64,000 bases of DNA from Urophycis tenuis (taxonomy: Eukaryota > Chordata > Actinopteri > Gadiformes > Phycidae), in assembly GCA_036785325.1 (NCBI GenBank), contig JAXIVH010000021.1, positions 2,057,323 to 2,121,322 on the forward strand. The letters are read 5' to 3'. Positions within the stretch are counted from its first letter, which is position 1, and each line of letters begins with the position of its first letter. Made by a program: the position numbers and the translations under genes. Shown piece by piece: positions 12,582 through 26,269 of this stretch. The notes below the pieces were generated by a model. It was given only the letters and a program-made list of their open reading frames with translations, was not told where the DNA came from and made no database searches.

Positions 12582-15500
12582 ATGTTAGGAAGCAGCAAGG
12601 CGCCAGCCTCCAGTCACCATGAAAAGAAGAAAGCGTCGGAAAAGACGCACGACCCCCTGATGGAACTTGGTAAGGTATTTACGTGAGACACTTAAAAAAA
12701 TGCAAGTTCTATTTTCAAAGCACAATATTTTAATATTTTTGGTTCCATTTTATTTCAAACAGGTTTTTGCAGTCTGAAGTTATTGAATTAGCTCAACTCA
12801 TTTGAGTGTGATTTAACTACATTTCTACTGTACACATAATGTGTACTTTTTTCTAACAATGTAAAACTTTTCTAGATCAACGTATTCTTTGGATATACTC
12901 CTTGGCCTTGTAGACCACAACATTTCTTAAAAATGATGCTGATTATTCTAACAATGACTATTAGGCCCGGTGCTGCTCACCCTAATAGAAGTGTTCCTGC
13001 TCAGCCGCGAATGTTTTGAACTCATGGTCACGACCCTCCAGAAATAGACAACTGCTGACACGACCCTTTAGAGGTGGTCTGGTGATGACGCGGGAGGTGT
13101 CCCACGGGCAAGGGTATGTGTGCGGTTGTGGTTTACATAATGTTCGGGTGTGCTTTCAGTGATTTTAGACAACATGACAACAGTTGTGGTTGAAGACATC
13201 CTTCATTTTGTCATCAATCACCAGACCTAAAGGTCCATTGTATTCTAAACACTTATAGTATATAGTTGAATGCAGGTGTTTCGCATCTACACACTCGTTG
13301 TAACGGTAGAAATTCCAAAGTGAACTCACATGCAGTTTTCTGATGCATGAGAAATCACGTGGAATAGCAGGCCGTGTAAAGAGGCTGTGAGTCTTCATCA
13401 TTCCTTTGCAGGCATGTGATTCGCTCTCCCCCAAAAGGCGTGCCAGTTTATTCTGGGGGCCCCTTTCTACTCTGCTTCCCACATTTGCTGAGATGCTTTT
13501 ACAAAGCGGTGGCTGCCGTCCATGCTCTTCACTGGCACTGCAGTGTTGGATGAACCCAGCAGACACAGCAAGGAGATGTTTGGTTCACGATGCCCTTGGG
13601 GGAGGAGTTATTTCACCAAGAGTGGAATGATTACACTAGTTCAGTTCTTGAGATATTTTGAGTTGGAGGCTCAATTTCAACGCAATCTCATGCTTGACCT
13701 TGACAAATGGATACCAGAGCAGATGTAGGCTGGGCCTACTTTGATTTTCCTTCCATGTTGGAACGGGCCTCATCCAATACAATTCATTGTAGATTATGAC
13801 TGTAAGTGTGTAAGCTGCACACATTTGACAATAAAGGACTGGAATCCTGAATATGGGCCCTGCAGGCCTTTGTGTATTCAACACAGTGATTCAGATAGGC
13901 TTGTGTGTGTTTCCACTCGTGGAAGGGCAAAAGGTGGCGTCAAGGAGATTCGATGTTTGGAGTAAAATCATGATAGTCCTCAATCACAGCTAGTGCAGCC
14001 AATTAGAATAATAAAGAAATACATTCATTTAGAAAAACCCAGCCATGACTTTCTGTAAGTCCTTGCCGTTGTGCCGTCCTTGAAGGGGGCAGAAGACAGA
14101 CCTGGACGCAGCCTGCTCAGCAGCCCTGGGCTTGTTGCTGTCGCTGACCCCACAGTACACTGTGGCCCACAGGGAATTCATGGTTTGAAGCTGTCTGGGG
14201 TTTTGCAACCAGGTGGAAAAAAAAGAGCTTGTTTTGTGGAACGGTGAGTGATCAAAGCACTGGAAGTACAGTGGCTCTGTGGAGAAGTGTTGCAGCTCAT
14301 GTGTACTGATGGCCGCGTGGAGGTGGACACGGTCAGGCAGACCATTCTGAGCAGAGCAGCTTCAGCCTGTGTGTCACATCATCGCAGGGCGTCACCACGA
14401 TGTCTCTTTTACAGCCATGGGCATTTATTATGTTGCCTGCATCAAAATGATGTTGACATTTGTACAAGTTGGCTTCTTCTAAAAGAACATGATATGTCTT
14501 CAGCGGCGTTCCTCTTAATAGCTGGGTTAAAGAGCTGTTTATGTGTGTTTGATCAGACGTTGACATCTTTGTAAAGATAACTAAATCAATCTAACTAAAT
14601 CAGCCGTGTGTGGGACCTTACGGCGTGTTGTCTTTCGGAGCATCGGTTTCCAATCAGTTCCATCCTCTCTCCCCCGGGGCCCCCCTGCTGTGACTCAGAG
14701 GTGGGCCTCCTCGGGCTCTGCCTCTCATGTGCTTCCCAAGTCTCCCAGCGCCGTGACTCCCTCGCCCCGACGTTCTGCCGGACCGTGTCTCCTTTCAGCA
14801 GCGCCACGCGTTCCTCCCCGGACTTGACTGGGCCTCCCTGGACCTTGCCGCCGCCGTCTGCGAATTACGGACATTTTTTACGGCAGCGTAACGGCGGCGT
14901 GACCGTGCCAGGGGGCGGGGCCGTGCCAGGTGGCGTGGCGGTTGTTGTGTGGTTGTCATGGCGAGCGGAACCTGAACCCGTCCCCCAGACGGCGTGGAGG
15001 CCGGCCGAGGAAGGAGGGGCCGCGGCCCCTGTGTCTGGCAGCAGCTGGCTCTCTGACCTTTCACCCCTCTCTGAGGCCCCTCCCACAGACCGCTATGTTA
15101 ACCCGCACCTGGGAAAATAGCGGGTCTTGATGTGAGTGTTATTTTGTCAGCGTGTTCACAGCCTAAGAGCTACTCTCTGTGTAGCAGGCAGGGCAGCGGT
15201 GGGCAACACACTGTTCTCGTCCACCCATTGGGTTTGTTTCCCTCCCAATGGACCTCAAATCTATGCTTAAGAGAAAGCCTAGGAATTCCTCCAATATCAT
15301 TCTAGTATTGCATTGTGTGTGAGTGTGTGTGTGAGTGAGTGAGTGAGTGTGTGTGTGCGTGTACGTGCGTGTGTGTGTGCGTGCGCGTGTGTGTGCGTGT
15401 GCGTGCGTGCTTGCGTGCATATGTGTGTACAACCTTGTCATTCAGGAACTGACGTGACGGATGAAGGCGGGATTAGTTACAGAATAACCCAGTTAGCCCA

Positions 15501-18500
15501 CAGCCACCAAGACGTCTGGTGTGGTTGAAGACCCTCCTGTGCTTCAGGACTCCTCAGTCCTCAGCCCAGAGCAATGCCTTGTGTTGGGTCACGGCCTGGT
15601 GACTTGGTGGGAAGCTGTTGTGGTTCAAGGCCAGTGTGGAGGGGGTGGAGGTGGGGGTGGGGGTGGGGGTGGGTGTTGTGTGGCGCCATGTTGTGTACTT
15701 TTCCTCCCAGCAAGTATCTTTGAACTAAATCTGTGGTATGCAGTTGTTGTTATACATCCCTGTGGTTTCACCCTTTAGCCGTAGATACCGGGCTGGGTCT
15801 GGGGGGGGAGGGGTGTGGGGGGGTCTGTTGTGCAGTAGTCTTGGTAGCCAGTGAGGAACTCGCCAGCTATTTGTCAATCAGGACGATCACAAGGGAAGTG
15901 GTTACAGTGGGTTTGGTGGGGTAAGAAAATCTGGAATGTACATCAATCTGTTGAGCTCCAGCTCCAGCTCCAGATGGGCTACGGCAGGTTTGGATTGAAT
16001 AGCTCTTAAAAAACTAAAGCTTTGTAAAGACGTTGCTTCTGAGCCATGGCAACCAGAGAGGCAGAGTAGGCCCCCGGCCGGCTGGCTTCAACTCAGACAT
16101 GGGTTTGTCTCACTTGTTTGTGTTGCTCCCCAGCCTTCACCAGCCGGGGCGTTGAAGTGGTCGGAGAAGCTGAAACCTGGGGCACGTCCTGCCGTCGGTT
16201 TGTGTATTCGGGTTTCTCAACCATTTTTCCACCGAAAATATCCGCAATCGCTGCAAGCACTTTGTAAAGGTTATTCCTTTACCTATAGCTTGTTAAAGGG
16301 CCCTGGCTGCTGCTGTGGTTTTTACTGTGGTAATTAATGAAGATGACGAATGGTAAATGTCAGGCGACAGACAATTTCCTTTTTCCCAGCGGATTCAGTG
16401 ACTGTTTTAATGATCCTAATGACACGGTGGCTGAGCCGAGCCGATGTTGTGGGGACTGTGGACGATGGAGCTCTCTCATTAACAACATCATTATGTCTTT
16501 GGGAGAGAACGCTCATAAACAACAGCTCTCCAAAGTACCCAGCAGGAGGTCCTTCCTGCTGGGGTGGAGTGAGGGTGATCCACGTGTGTATATAAAACAT
16601 CTAACCATTGCTTTCGGTCCAGGCAGGGTGTGTCCACCAACAACAGCCGAGGCAGGTGCACAGAAACAGCACATTATTCTGACGTAGACCACGGGAATGA
16701 TGACAGTAAAGGCTATGACTACAGTGGAAAGAAAAGGGAGTGGAAAATTACACAATGATACTGTTATTGTTATGGCCTACGTGAAGACATGAACATCATA
16801 GAAACTCACTGAGAATACGTGCCGAATGATAACCATGCATTGGCAGTGCAAAATGTAATGGTTCCACGGTGCAGGTCTAACACTGTGTGGTGCAGGTCCA
16901 ATACTGTGTGGTGCAGGTCCAATACTGTGTGGTGCAGGTCTAATACTGTGTGGTGCAGGTCCAATACTGCGGGGTGCAGGTCTAACACTGCGGGGTGCAG
17001 GTCTAACACTGTGTGGTGCAGGTCTAACACTGTGTGGTGCAGGTCCAATACTGTGTGGTGCAGGTCTAACACTGTGTGGTGCAGGTCTAACACTGTGTGG
17101 TGCAGGTCTAACACTGCGCGGTGCAGGTCTAACACTGCGCGGTGCAGGTCTAACGCTGCGGGGTGCAGGTCCAACGCTGCGCGGTGCAGGTCCAACACTG
17201 TGTGGTGCAGGTCTAACACTGCGCGGTGCAGGTCTAACACTGCGCGGTGCAGGTCTAACACTGCGCGGTGCAGGTCTAACACTGCGGGGTGCAGGTCCAA
17301 CGCTGCGCGGTGCAGGTCTAACGCTGCGGGGTGCAGGTCTAACGCTGCGTGGTGCAGGTCCAACGCTGCGCGGTGCAGGTCTAACGCTGCGCGGTGCAGG
17401 TCCAACGCTGCGCGGTGCAGGTCCAACGCTGCGCGGTGCAGGTCTAACGCTGCGCGGTGCAGGTCCAACGCTGCGCGGTGCAGGTCCAACGCTGCGCGGT
17501 GCAGGTCCAACGCTGCGCGGTGCAGGTCCAACGCTGCGCGGTGCAGGTCCAACACTGCGCGGTGCAGGTCCAACACTGCGCGGTGCAGGTCCAACACTGC
17601 GCGGTGCAGGTCCAACACTGCGCGGTGCAGGTCCAACACTGCGCGGTGCAGGTCCAACACTGCGCGGTGCAGGTCTAACACTGCGCGGTGCAGGTCTAAC
17701 ACTGCGCGGTGCAGGTCCAACACTGCGGGGTGCAGGTCTAACACTGCGCGGTGCTGTGTGTTGCAGGTGTGCAAGACAACCAGGACGTCCGGGTGATGCT
17801 GCAGGGCACCAGCATGGTGAAGGTGCGGTCGTCACGCTGGCAGAAGAGCAGAATCCTGCGGCTGTTGGAGGATGGGGTCACCGTCTGGTGCGAGACCACC
17901 AAGAGCTCCAGCCGGGCCAAGGCCAAGCAGACCTGTAGGTGCCCTGTTAGACCCTTTAGCCCCCTGACAGCCGGGCCAAGGCCCAGCAGACCTGTAGGTG
18001 CCCTGTTAGACCCTTTAGCCCCCTGACAGCCGGGCCAAGGCCCAGCAGACCTGTAGGTGCCCTGTTAGACCCTTCAGCCCCCTGACAGCCGGGCCAAGGC
18101 CCAGCAGACCTGTAGGTGCCCTGTTAGACCCTTTAGCCCCCTGACAGCCGGGCCAGACCTGTAGGTGCCCTGTTAGACCCTTTAGCCCCCTGACAGCCGG
18201 GCCAAGGCCCAGCAGACATGTAGGTGCCCTGTTAGACCCTTTAGCCCCCTGACAGCCGGGCCAAGGCCCAGCAGACCTGTAGGTGCCCTGTTAGACCCTT
18301 TAGCCCCCTGACAGCCGGGCCAGACCTGTAGGTGCCCTGTTAGACCCTTTAGCCCCCTGACAGCCGGGCCAAGGCCCAGCAGACCTGTAGGGGCCCTGTT
18401 AGACCCTTTAGCCCCCTGACAGCCGGGCCAAGGCCCAGCAGACCTGTAGGTGCCCTGTTAGACCCTTTAGCCCCCTGACAGCCGGGCCAAGGCCCAGCAG

Positions 18501-19541
18501 ACCTGTAGGTGCCCTGTTAGACCCTTTAGCCCCCTGACAGCCGGGCCAAGGCCCAGCAGACCTGTAGGTGCCCTGTTAGACCCTTTAGCCCCCTGACAGC
18601 CGGGCCAAGGCCCAGCAGACCTGTAGGTGCTCTGTTAGACCCTTTAGCCCCCTGACAGCCGGGCCAAGGCCCAGCAGACCTGTAGGTGCCCTGTTAGACC
18701 CTTTAGCCCCCTGACAGCCGGGCCAAGGCCAAGCAGACCTGTAGGGGCCCTGTTAGACCCTTTAGCCCCCTGACAGTCACACCCTCTCAGCAGTCGGCGG
18801 GGGGTTTGTGTGATGCGGTTCTCTCCCACGTTTTATCTGTTGTATTTTTTCCTGTTCTTTATTTCTTGTAAAGAGCCGCGGGGTTCATGAATGTTACTTC
18901 AATGTACGCCTTCTGAAATTGATAATGATAATAGAAAAAAATGGGTTATCCGGTTATGACCGGTTTGTTAAATTTGTTCTAATAATAAAGATAATGACTA
19001 TTCAGCAAATGTGAATACCTATAATAATCTATAATATCATAACTGGCCAATATAAATCATTGGTACATGAACATGATAATCCTGATATAATAATATATAG
19101 ACTGAAAGAATGGTTTCATTTCAAAACGATCAACATGCTGAAAGCTTTCCCAGGAGGCAGTAGTCTGTGATGTTGTGGAGAACAGCGAGTGACGAGTAGT
19201 GAATGTGAGTCTGCACTCCATGTTCCTGGTGCTGGTCTGCAGTGTACCTAAGAGCCTTTAGCCAGCGTTGATATTGCAGTAATGTCACATCAACAACTGT
19301 TCAGCATCGGTGTACCACTCTCCCCGCTTTCCCCATCCCAATTCAAACACGTTCTGCATTCGGTGAGGAGCTAAGACTGCTGCAGGTGTCATTCTATGAT
19401 GGACAGGGCAGACGGCAGGCCTGGGCCTCTCTGGGTTAGATATTCCCATGGCCCAAGAGGCAGTAATCCTCAACCTCATTAGGGTTGGGAATGTTGTTGT
19501 TTGATCTCTGGACTCATGACCCCTTGTGAGTCCTGGACCAT

Positions 19542-19575
<34 letters not shown>

Positions 19576-19837
19576 TCGCTCTTGCTCTCTCGCTCTCGCT
19601 CTTGCTCTTTCTCTCTTGCTCTTGTTCTCTCTCTTGCTCTCTCTCTCCCTCCCGCTCTCTTGCTCTCCCTCTCTCTCTTGCTCTCTTTCTTGCTCTCCCT
19701 CTCTCTCTCTCTCTCTATTTCAAAAGTTTTATCTCTATTATCTCACAGTAATGATCATCCACATCACAAGACTTGTGTGTGGTCAACTGCATGAGTGTTT
19801 GCCTCATGCAGTCAACCACAATCACACACACACACAA

Positions 19838-19891
<54 letters not shown>

Positions 19892-19910
19892 ACAGACACA
19901 CACACACACA

Positions 19911-19986
<76 letters not shown>

Positions 19987-22900
19987 CAGGCACGCCATGA
20001 CCGAGCTTTTGTTTATGATGTAATTGACAGAACAAAGTGGTTCGACTCAAAGCGTACTCTGAGGGTATTTGACCTGTTGGACACCACGTGTTCAGGGAGG
20101 GACTAATGCTCACTGACCCCCCCCCCCCCCCCCGAGTTAAACTGGCTGCAGGCATTGTAAACACGGCCCTGCCCCAAGGCCTCATGGGAAACTAACCCTG
20201 GAGAAGAGCTTCACTACACCTCAGGACTAATGACTCACACTCCGGTATGCCGTTGGGTGACGTTTCTAATTCTGTCCCACACAGGTGAGTCACGTAAAGT
20301 GTGACCTACATCAGAACAGAAAGCAGAGCCGCGTCCACAAACACGCCTGTTTGTTCTGTGGGGAAAGAACAACAATGTTGAAAGGCATCCTGTAAACACG
20401 TCCAGTGCTCTTGTGAAGACTTCAGAACGATCACAAAGGATGCACACGTGATCCATGCACGGGCGTCCGTCCGTCCGTCCGTCCGTCCGTCCGTCCGTCC
20501 GTCCGTCAGGCTGTCTTGGTGCTCTGTCTGTGCCTTTGGGACCCACAGCACCTGTAGGACCCGCGACACTCTAGCTCTGTGGTCTGTTGTTTCTGTCTGG
20601 AATGTCCTGTCAGGGACTCCTGAACTTCGCTGTGTTTGCTCTTGGGGGTCGGGGTGGGGGGGAGGGGGAGAAAGGGGGAGGGTTGTACATTCTTAAATCT
20701 CCAGCAGTAGCAGCCTATGATTTGAGCTGTGACAAACCGGAACAGTCTGCCACATGTTATATAAATAACATCTCTACCTGTAGTCTGATCCTGATGGTCA
20801 GCCTAGTCATCATGTTATAAATATAACATTTCTACCTGTAGTCTGATCCTGACAGTCAGCCTAGTCATCATGTTATAAATATAACATTTCTACCTGTAGT
20901 CTGATCCTGACTGTCAGCCTAATCATCACACTCCGAGAGTACAACATCGTACAACGTGGGTCCCAACCCGTACGGGTCCCGGGTCGGACTCTTGGACCCT
21001 GTGGCTCGGGCAGACCCCTGAAGACCTCCTACACACGCATCCCCACACAGACACACACACTCTCTCTTGGGTGTATGATTGGTGGGTCGAAGAGGCGGGC
21101 TTGCGTCAGGAGAAAGAATCCATTGTGGGGGCCACTTGGCCTCCTGTCCTCCTGGTCTCCTGGTGTCCTTGTCTCCTGGTCTCCTTGTCTCGTGGTCTCC
21201 TTGTCTCCTTGTCTCCTGGTCTCGTGGCCTCCTGTCCTCCTGGTCTCCTGGTGTCCTTGTCTCCTGGTCTCCTTGTCTCGTGGTCTCCTTGTCTCCTGGT
21301 CTCGTGGCCTCGTGGTCTCCTGGTCTCCTGGCCTCCTGGTCTCCTTGTCTCCTTGTCTCCTGGTCTCCTTGTCTCCTGGTCTCCTGGTCTCCTGGTCTCT
21401 TGGCCTCCTGGTCTCCTGGTCTCCTGGCCTCCTGGTCTCCTTGTCTCCTTGTCTCCTGGTCTCGTGGCCTCCTGGTCTCCTGGTCTCCTGGCCTCCTGGT
21501 CTCCTTGTCTCCTTGTCTCCTGGTCTCCTGGTCTCGTGGTCTCCTTGTCTCCTTGTCTCCTGGTCTCCTGGTCTCCTTGTCTCCTGGTCTCCTGGTCTCC
21601 TTGTCTCCTGGTCTCCTGGTCTCCTTGTCTCCTGGTCTCCTTGTCTCCTGGTCTCCTTGTCTCCTGGTCTCCTGGTCTCCTGGTCTCCTGTCTCCTGGTC
21701 TCTGTCCCGACACACAGACTCTGTTAACCAAGCCTTCACAGTGCACATGAAATGGTTCTTGCACGATGTAAGGCCCTTGACATGTCAGATAGAGCTACTA
21801 TTAGATGGGAGATATAACATTACATATCACACATGATATTTGAACAGGATTGCCTGAGCACAAATTGAACAGGTGTCCTTGAAGAAAAAATATTAGATGT
21901 TTTTCATCAACACTGAACAGTATTGCCGGTGAAAAGAGATTAAAAGCATTTCATCAGGGGGATTTTCATGTGTGGAATGCCTTCACACCACAGCATTGGA
22001 AAGTAAAAATATCTTTAGCGGTAACCTGAGGAATAGCCCATGTGTCACCATGGGCCCAGAGAGAGGATGGTTGGACTTGATTGAGGGCACAGCTCACACC
22101 AGAGTGCTGCAGCATGCTGTTGTTAGCAGAGCTCCTTTCATCCAGACAGGAGGAGGTTCATGCTGGCCACTGATGGAGCTGGGCTGCGTGATGGTTACCC
22201 AGCAACGCAGAGCGATGTCAGCTCTGGACTGGGTTGAGTTTACGATACCCTGAAACATTTAACACTAGACTCTCTCTGTAGTCGGTAGTCAGGTTGTTTT
22301 TTTACACCATTTGCCTCTGCTGCTGCGTTGGAATTCAGTCAAAGTGCTGCCGAACTGAAAACTGAAGGATGTGTTTTGTGACTCTGTGAATGTATATATA
22401 GTCCTCTCAAAGCATATTCCGCTCTCACTGACACTTCCAGTCACTTAAATAAGCCCTGTGGTGGCGATAATGTGGTGATAATACATTTCTCAATTTCTCT
22501 CCTCTCCTCTCCTCTCCTCTCCTCTCCTCCCTCCCCTCCCCTCCTTCCCTCCCCTCTCTCCCTCCCTCCCTCTCCTCTCCTCCCCTCCTTCCCTCCCCTC
22601 CCTCCCTCCCCTCCCCTCCTTCCCTCCCCTCTCTCCCTCCCTCCCTCCCTCCCCTCCCCTCCCTCCCTCCCAGTCGCGGTGACGGAGGTGGAGTGCGTGC
22701 GGGAGGGTTGCCAGTCCGAGGCCCTGCGCAGCGTGTCGGGCTCGGTCCCAGACAGCCACTGTTTCACCGTGGTGTTCCGGGGCCCGCGGAAGAGCCTGGA
22801 CCTGCGCTGCCCCTGCGAGGACGAGGCTCGGAGCTGGGTGCGGGGCATCCGGACCCTGAAGGAGCGCGTGTCCAACATGTCCCAGAAGGAGAAGCTCGAC

Positions 22901-24282
22901 CAATATCCTTGACCTTTGGTGGTCCGTTGTGTTCGTTTGGCTTGTCGCATCGCCCTGCGACGCCGGCCAGCCCTGAAGGTGCAGGGGAATGCTTTCCATT
23001 GGCGGTCATGTCTCCCAGGAGCACCGACAGCCTGGGGAGACACGCATCCCCAACATGGCTGAGATGACGAGCCACAAACACCAGCTAATTATAGTCCCGG
23101 TATCCTCGTGAATCACAACCCTCATGACTGGAGTGAGGGGGACCGTAAACTGCTGTCTAAGACTAAAGTCATGGAGAGAGGGACAGAGAGAGGGAGAGAG
23201 GGGGGGGGGGGGGGGGGGGGGGAGAGGGAGCGAGAGGGAGAGGGAAAGAGAGAGAGAGAGAGAGAGAGGGCGAGAGACAGCGACAGAGGGGGGGAGAGAG
23301 ACATTTGTTTGCTGCAGATGGTTCTGTGAAGGCCACATGTGCTCTCCTGTATATGAGGTTGTGGTGGAGTTGTTATTGGTCTTCATCCTGATGCTTCACA
23401 GTTCAGGGTCCTCTCACAGTTTGAGACAAGAGACCCAGTAACCGTAGTAACAGGGTCACGTTGACAGAGAAACAGAAACACTTCTCTCCTACAGAGAAAA
23501 GTCCACATTTTTTCCCCCTGAAGAAAAGCCAGTCTGCCCATCCCTACACATTTGGGTTGCGGTTCTGTTGTGTTCCTTAACCCGGCCCACTTGGATCCGC
23601 GGGTTCCTGAGGCGGGCCGACGAGAACGGGGACGGCAAGATGAGCTACGAGGAGGTGAAGAGACTCCTGCAGATGATCAACATCGACCTCAACGAGCAGT
23701 ACGCCCGCTCCTTGTTCAAGGTCAGTGGGCTGAGGTCACAGGGTGGAGCGGTCCTGATGAGAGGGTCAGCCGCGGGGTCATAGGGTGGAGCGGTCCTGAT
23801 GAGAGGGTCAGCCCGGGGTCACAGGGTGGAGCGGTCCTGATGAGAGGGTCAGCTGGGGGTCATAGGGTGGAGCGGTCCTGATGAGAGGGTCAGCCCGGGG
23901 TCACAGGGTGGAGCGGTCCTGATGAGAGGGTCAGCCCGGGGTCACAGGGTGGAGCGGTCCTGATGAGAGGGTCAGCCAGGTGAACCCTTCTCGTCCGACG
24001 GATCCCGGAGGAGAGTCTATTTCAGTGTCAAGCAGTGCACCGCGGGGATGCTGCACGAGCACTCAGACCTCCGCCCCGCACACCAACGCACGCTGGAACA
24101 CCGAGCACCATCGATCGACCTGTCCGCCCTGATCCACCTCACTGGCTCTGGGCGAACGCACAAGTCCATCTGTGTGTTGATCTGTATCTCACTCTATCGC
24201 TCTCTCTCTCTCTCTGTGTCGCTTTCTCTTTCGCTCTGTCGCTCTCTCTTGTTCTCTCGCTCTCTCTCTTTCGCTCTGTCGC

Positions 24283-24341
<59 letters not shown>

Positions 24342-26015
24342 CTCTCTCTCTCTCTCTCTCTCTCTCTCTGGCTCTCTCTCTCTCTCTCTCTCTCCAGAAG
24401 TGTGACCGGTCGTGCGACAGTCGGCTGGACCACAAGGAGATCGAGGAGTTCTGCCGGGAGCTCCTGCGGCGCCCGGAGCTGGACGCCGTGTTCCACCACT
24501 ACTCCAGTAACCGCTGCGTGCTGTCCACCGCCGAGCTGCGGGACTTCCTGGGCGACCAGGGCGAGGACGCGTCCCTGGACCACGCCCAGGCGCTCACACT
24601 GCGCTTTGAGCTCAACGAATGGGGTGGGTCTCGGCCGCGTAGGACTAACACCCACGTCTCGGTCGCTCGCCCCTTCCCGCGTGCATGTCTGGTCTTTGGG
24701 CGCCCCTGACGTGAAGGGACCGTTGCGGTCTGTGTACCGGGGGAGTAGACTGCAGTTAACCTGAGGCCCGCCCCTCTCCCCGCAGCCCAGAGGAACCTGT
24801 TCATGACCCAGAACGGTTTCACCATGTACATGCTGTCCCTGGAGAACGACGTGTTCAACCCGGACCACAGCCGGGTCCACCAGGACATGACCCGGCCTCT
24901 GACCGACTACTTTATCTCCAGCTCGCACAACACCTACCTGACCAAGGACCAGGTGACCGGCACCAGCAGCACCGAGCCCTACATCAGGTACTGAGCCCTA
25001 CATCAGGTACTGAGACCCACATCAGGTACTGAGCCCTACATCAGGTACTGAGAACCACATCAGGTACTGAGAACCACATCAGGTATAGAGCCCCACCTCA
25101 GGTACTGAGCCCCACATCAGGTACTGAGCTCTACACCAGGTACCGAGCCCTACATCAGGTACTGAGCCCTACATCAGGTACTGAGCCCTACATCAGGTAC
25201 TGAGACCCACATCAGGTACTGAGACCCACCTCAGGTACTGAGCCCCACATCAGGTACTGATCCCTACATCAGGTACCGAGCCCTACATCAGGTACTGAGC
25301 TCTACACCAGGTACTGAGCCCTACATCAGGTACGAGGCCTACATCAGGTACGAGGCCTACATCAGGTACGAGGCCTACCTTGGGTATAGAGCCCCACATC
25401 AGGTACCGAGCCCTACATCAGGGACCGAGGCACGGAGAGACACAGAAGGCCCTGGTGAGCGTTGGTTAACATGCCCAACTTGTGGCTACTTGTGAGGACT
25501 TGTGGTGAACGCCCGACACATTCAGGAAATGATGGAGAACGGGTTTCTTCATGAAGGCATTGTCTGTGCTACTCCTGGTGTTTCTGGATTGTGGTTCAGC
25601 CCCAGAGCTCCAGATTAAATAGCAACAACACAACATCAATCTTGGCTCGGGAGTCCTTTTGAGATGGCGATTGCGGTAAACTGTATCAATAAACATGCCT
25701 GGACCTGAGCGTGGTCCACACGGGCTCTCATATCCCAGAAACATTGGACCCGTGCCACAGTCGTCTCGGCAACGCAGGCAGAGCTCGACGACGGCCCATT
25801 TTTAACTGTTAAACTCACACACATGGGTATGTTCACGCACCTGTTGTTCATATCCAGTCCACGCTCTGCTGACGTGCAGGCGTGAGGCGTGGTGGCTGGT
25901 GAAGCTCTTGACCGGGGTCCAGACGTCAGGCCCGGTCCAACTACCGCAGCCAAGCTGTGTAAAAGAACACCATACTATTCCTGACTAGGGTTTGGAAATG
26001 ATCTAGCTGTGATCG

Positions 26016-26055
<40 letters not shown>

Positions 26056-26074
26056 CTGTGTGTGCGTGTGTGCG

Positions 26075-26124
<50 letters not shown>

Positions 26125-26232
26125 TGTGTGTGTGTGTGTGTGTGCGTGTGCCTGCGTGTGTGTGTGTGTGTATGTATGTGTGTGTGTGTGTGTGCCTGTG
26201 TGCGCGTGTGTGTGTGTGTGTGCCTGTGTGTG

Positions 26233-26269
<37 letters not shown>

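Larger units (their letters stand above)
12670..17766 (+). other. plcd3 intron 1
   Basis: This 5.1-kb intron runs from GTAAGG to TTGCAG. It holds TG microsatellites (about 15314-15425), a GGGGGT tract (15636-15674) and a 21-bp minisatellite that abuts the acceptor. The rest shows no exon or RNA gene that I can support. Confidence 0.7.
18777..22673 (+). other. Remainder of plcd3 intron 2
   Basis: AT-rich sequence is followed by CT and CA microsatellites, a GTCC tract, a 58-bp triplication, an octamer minisatellite and a CTCC tract that serves as the polypyrimidine tract of exon 3. No coding exon was recognised. Confidence 0.7.

Noticed and set aside
16777..17835. Long open frames on both strands through the 21-bp array (over 320 codons)
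   Set aside because: The translations are pure 7-residue repeats caused by a unit divisible by three without stops; no conserved domain and the array is intronic.
17935..18776. CRISPR-like array of regularly spaced repeats
   Set aside because: Units are contiguous with no unique spacers, and the context is a vertebrate intron.
20919..21836. Five overlapping long frames of 218-281 codons through the octamer array
   Set aside because: All are repeat translations with 8-residue period on both strands; no start context, domain or splice logic.
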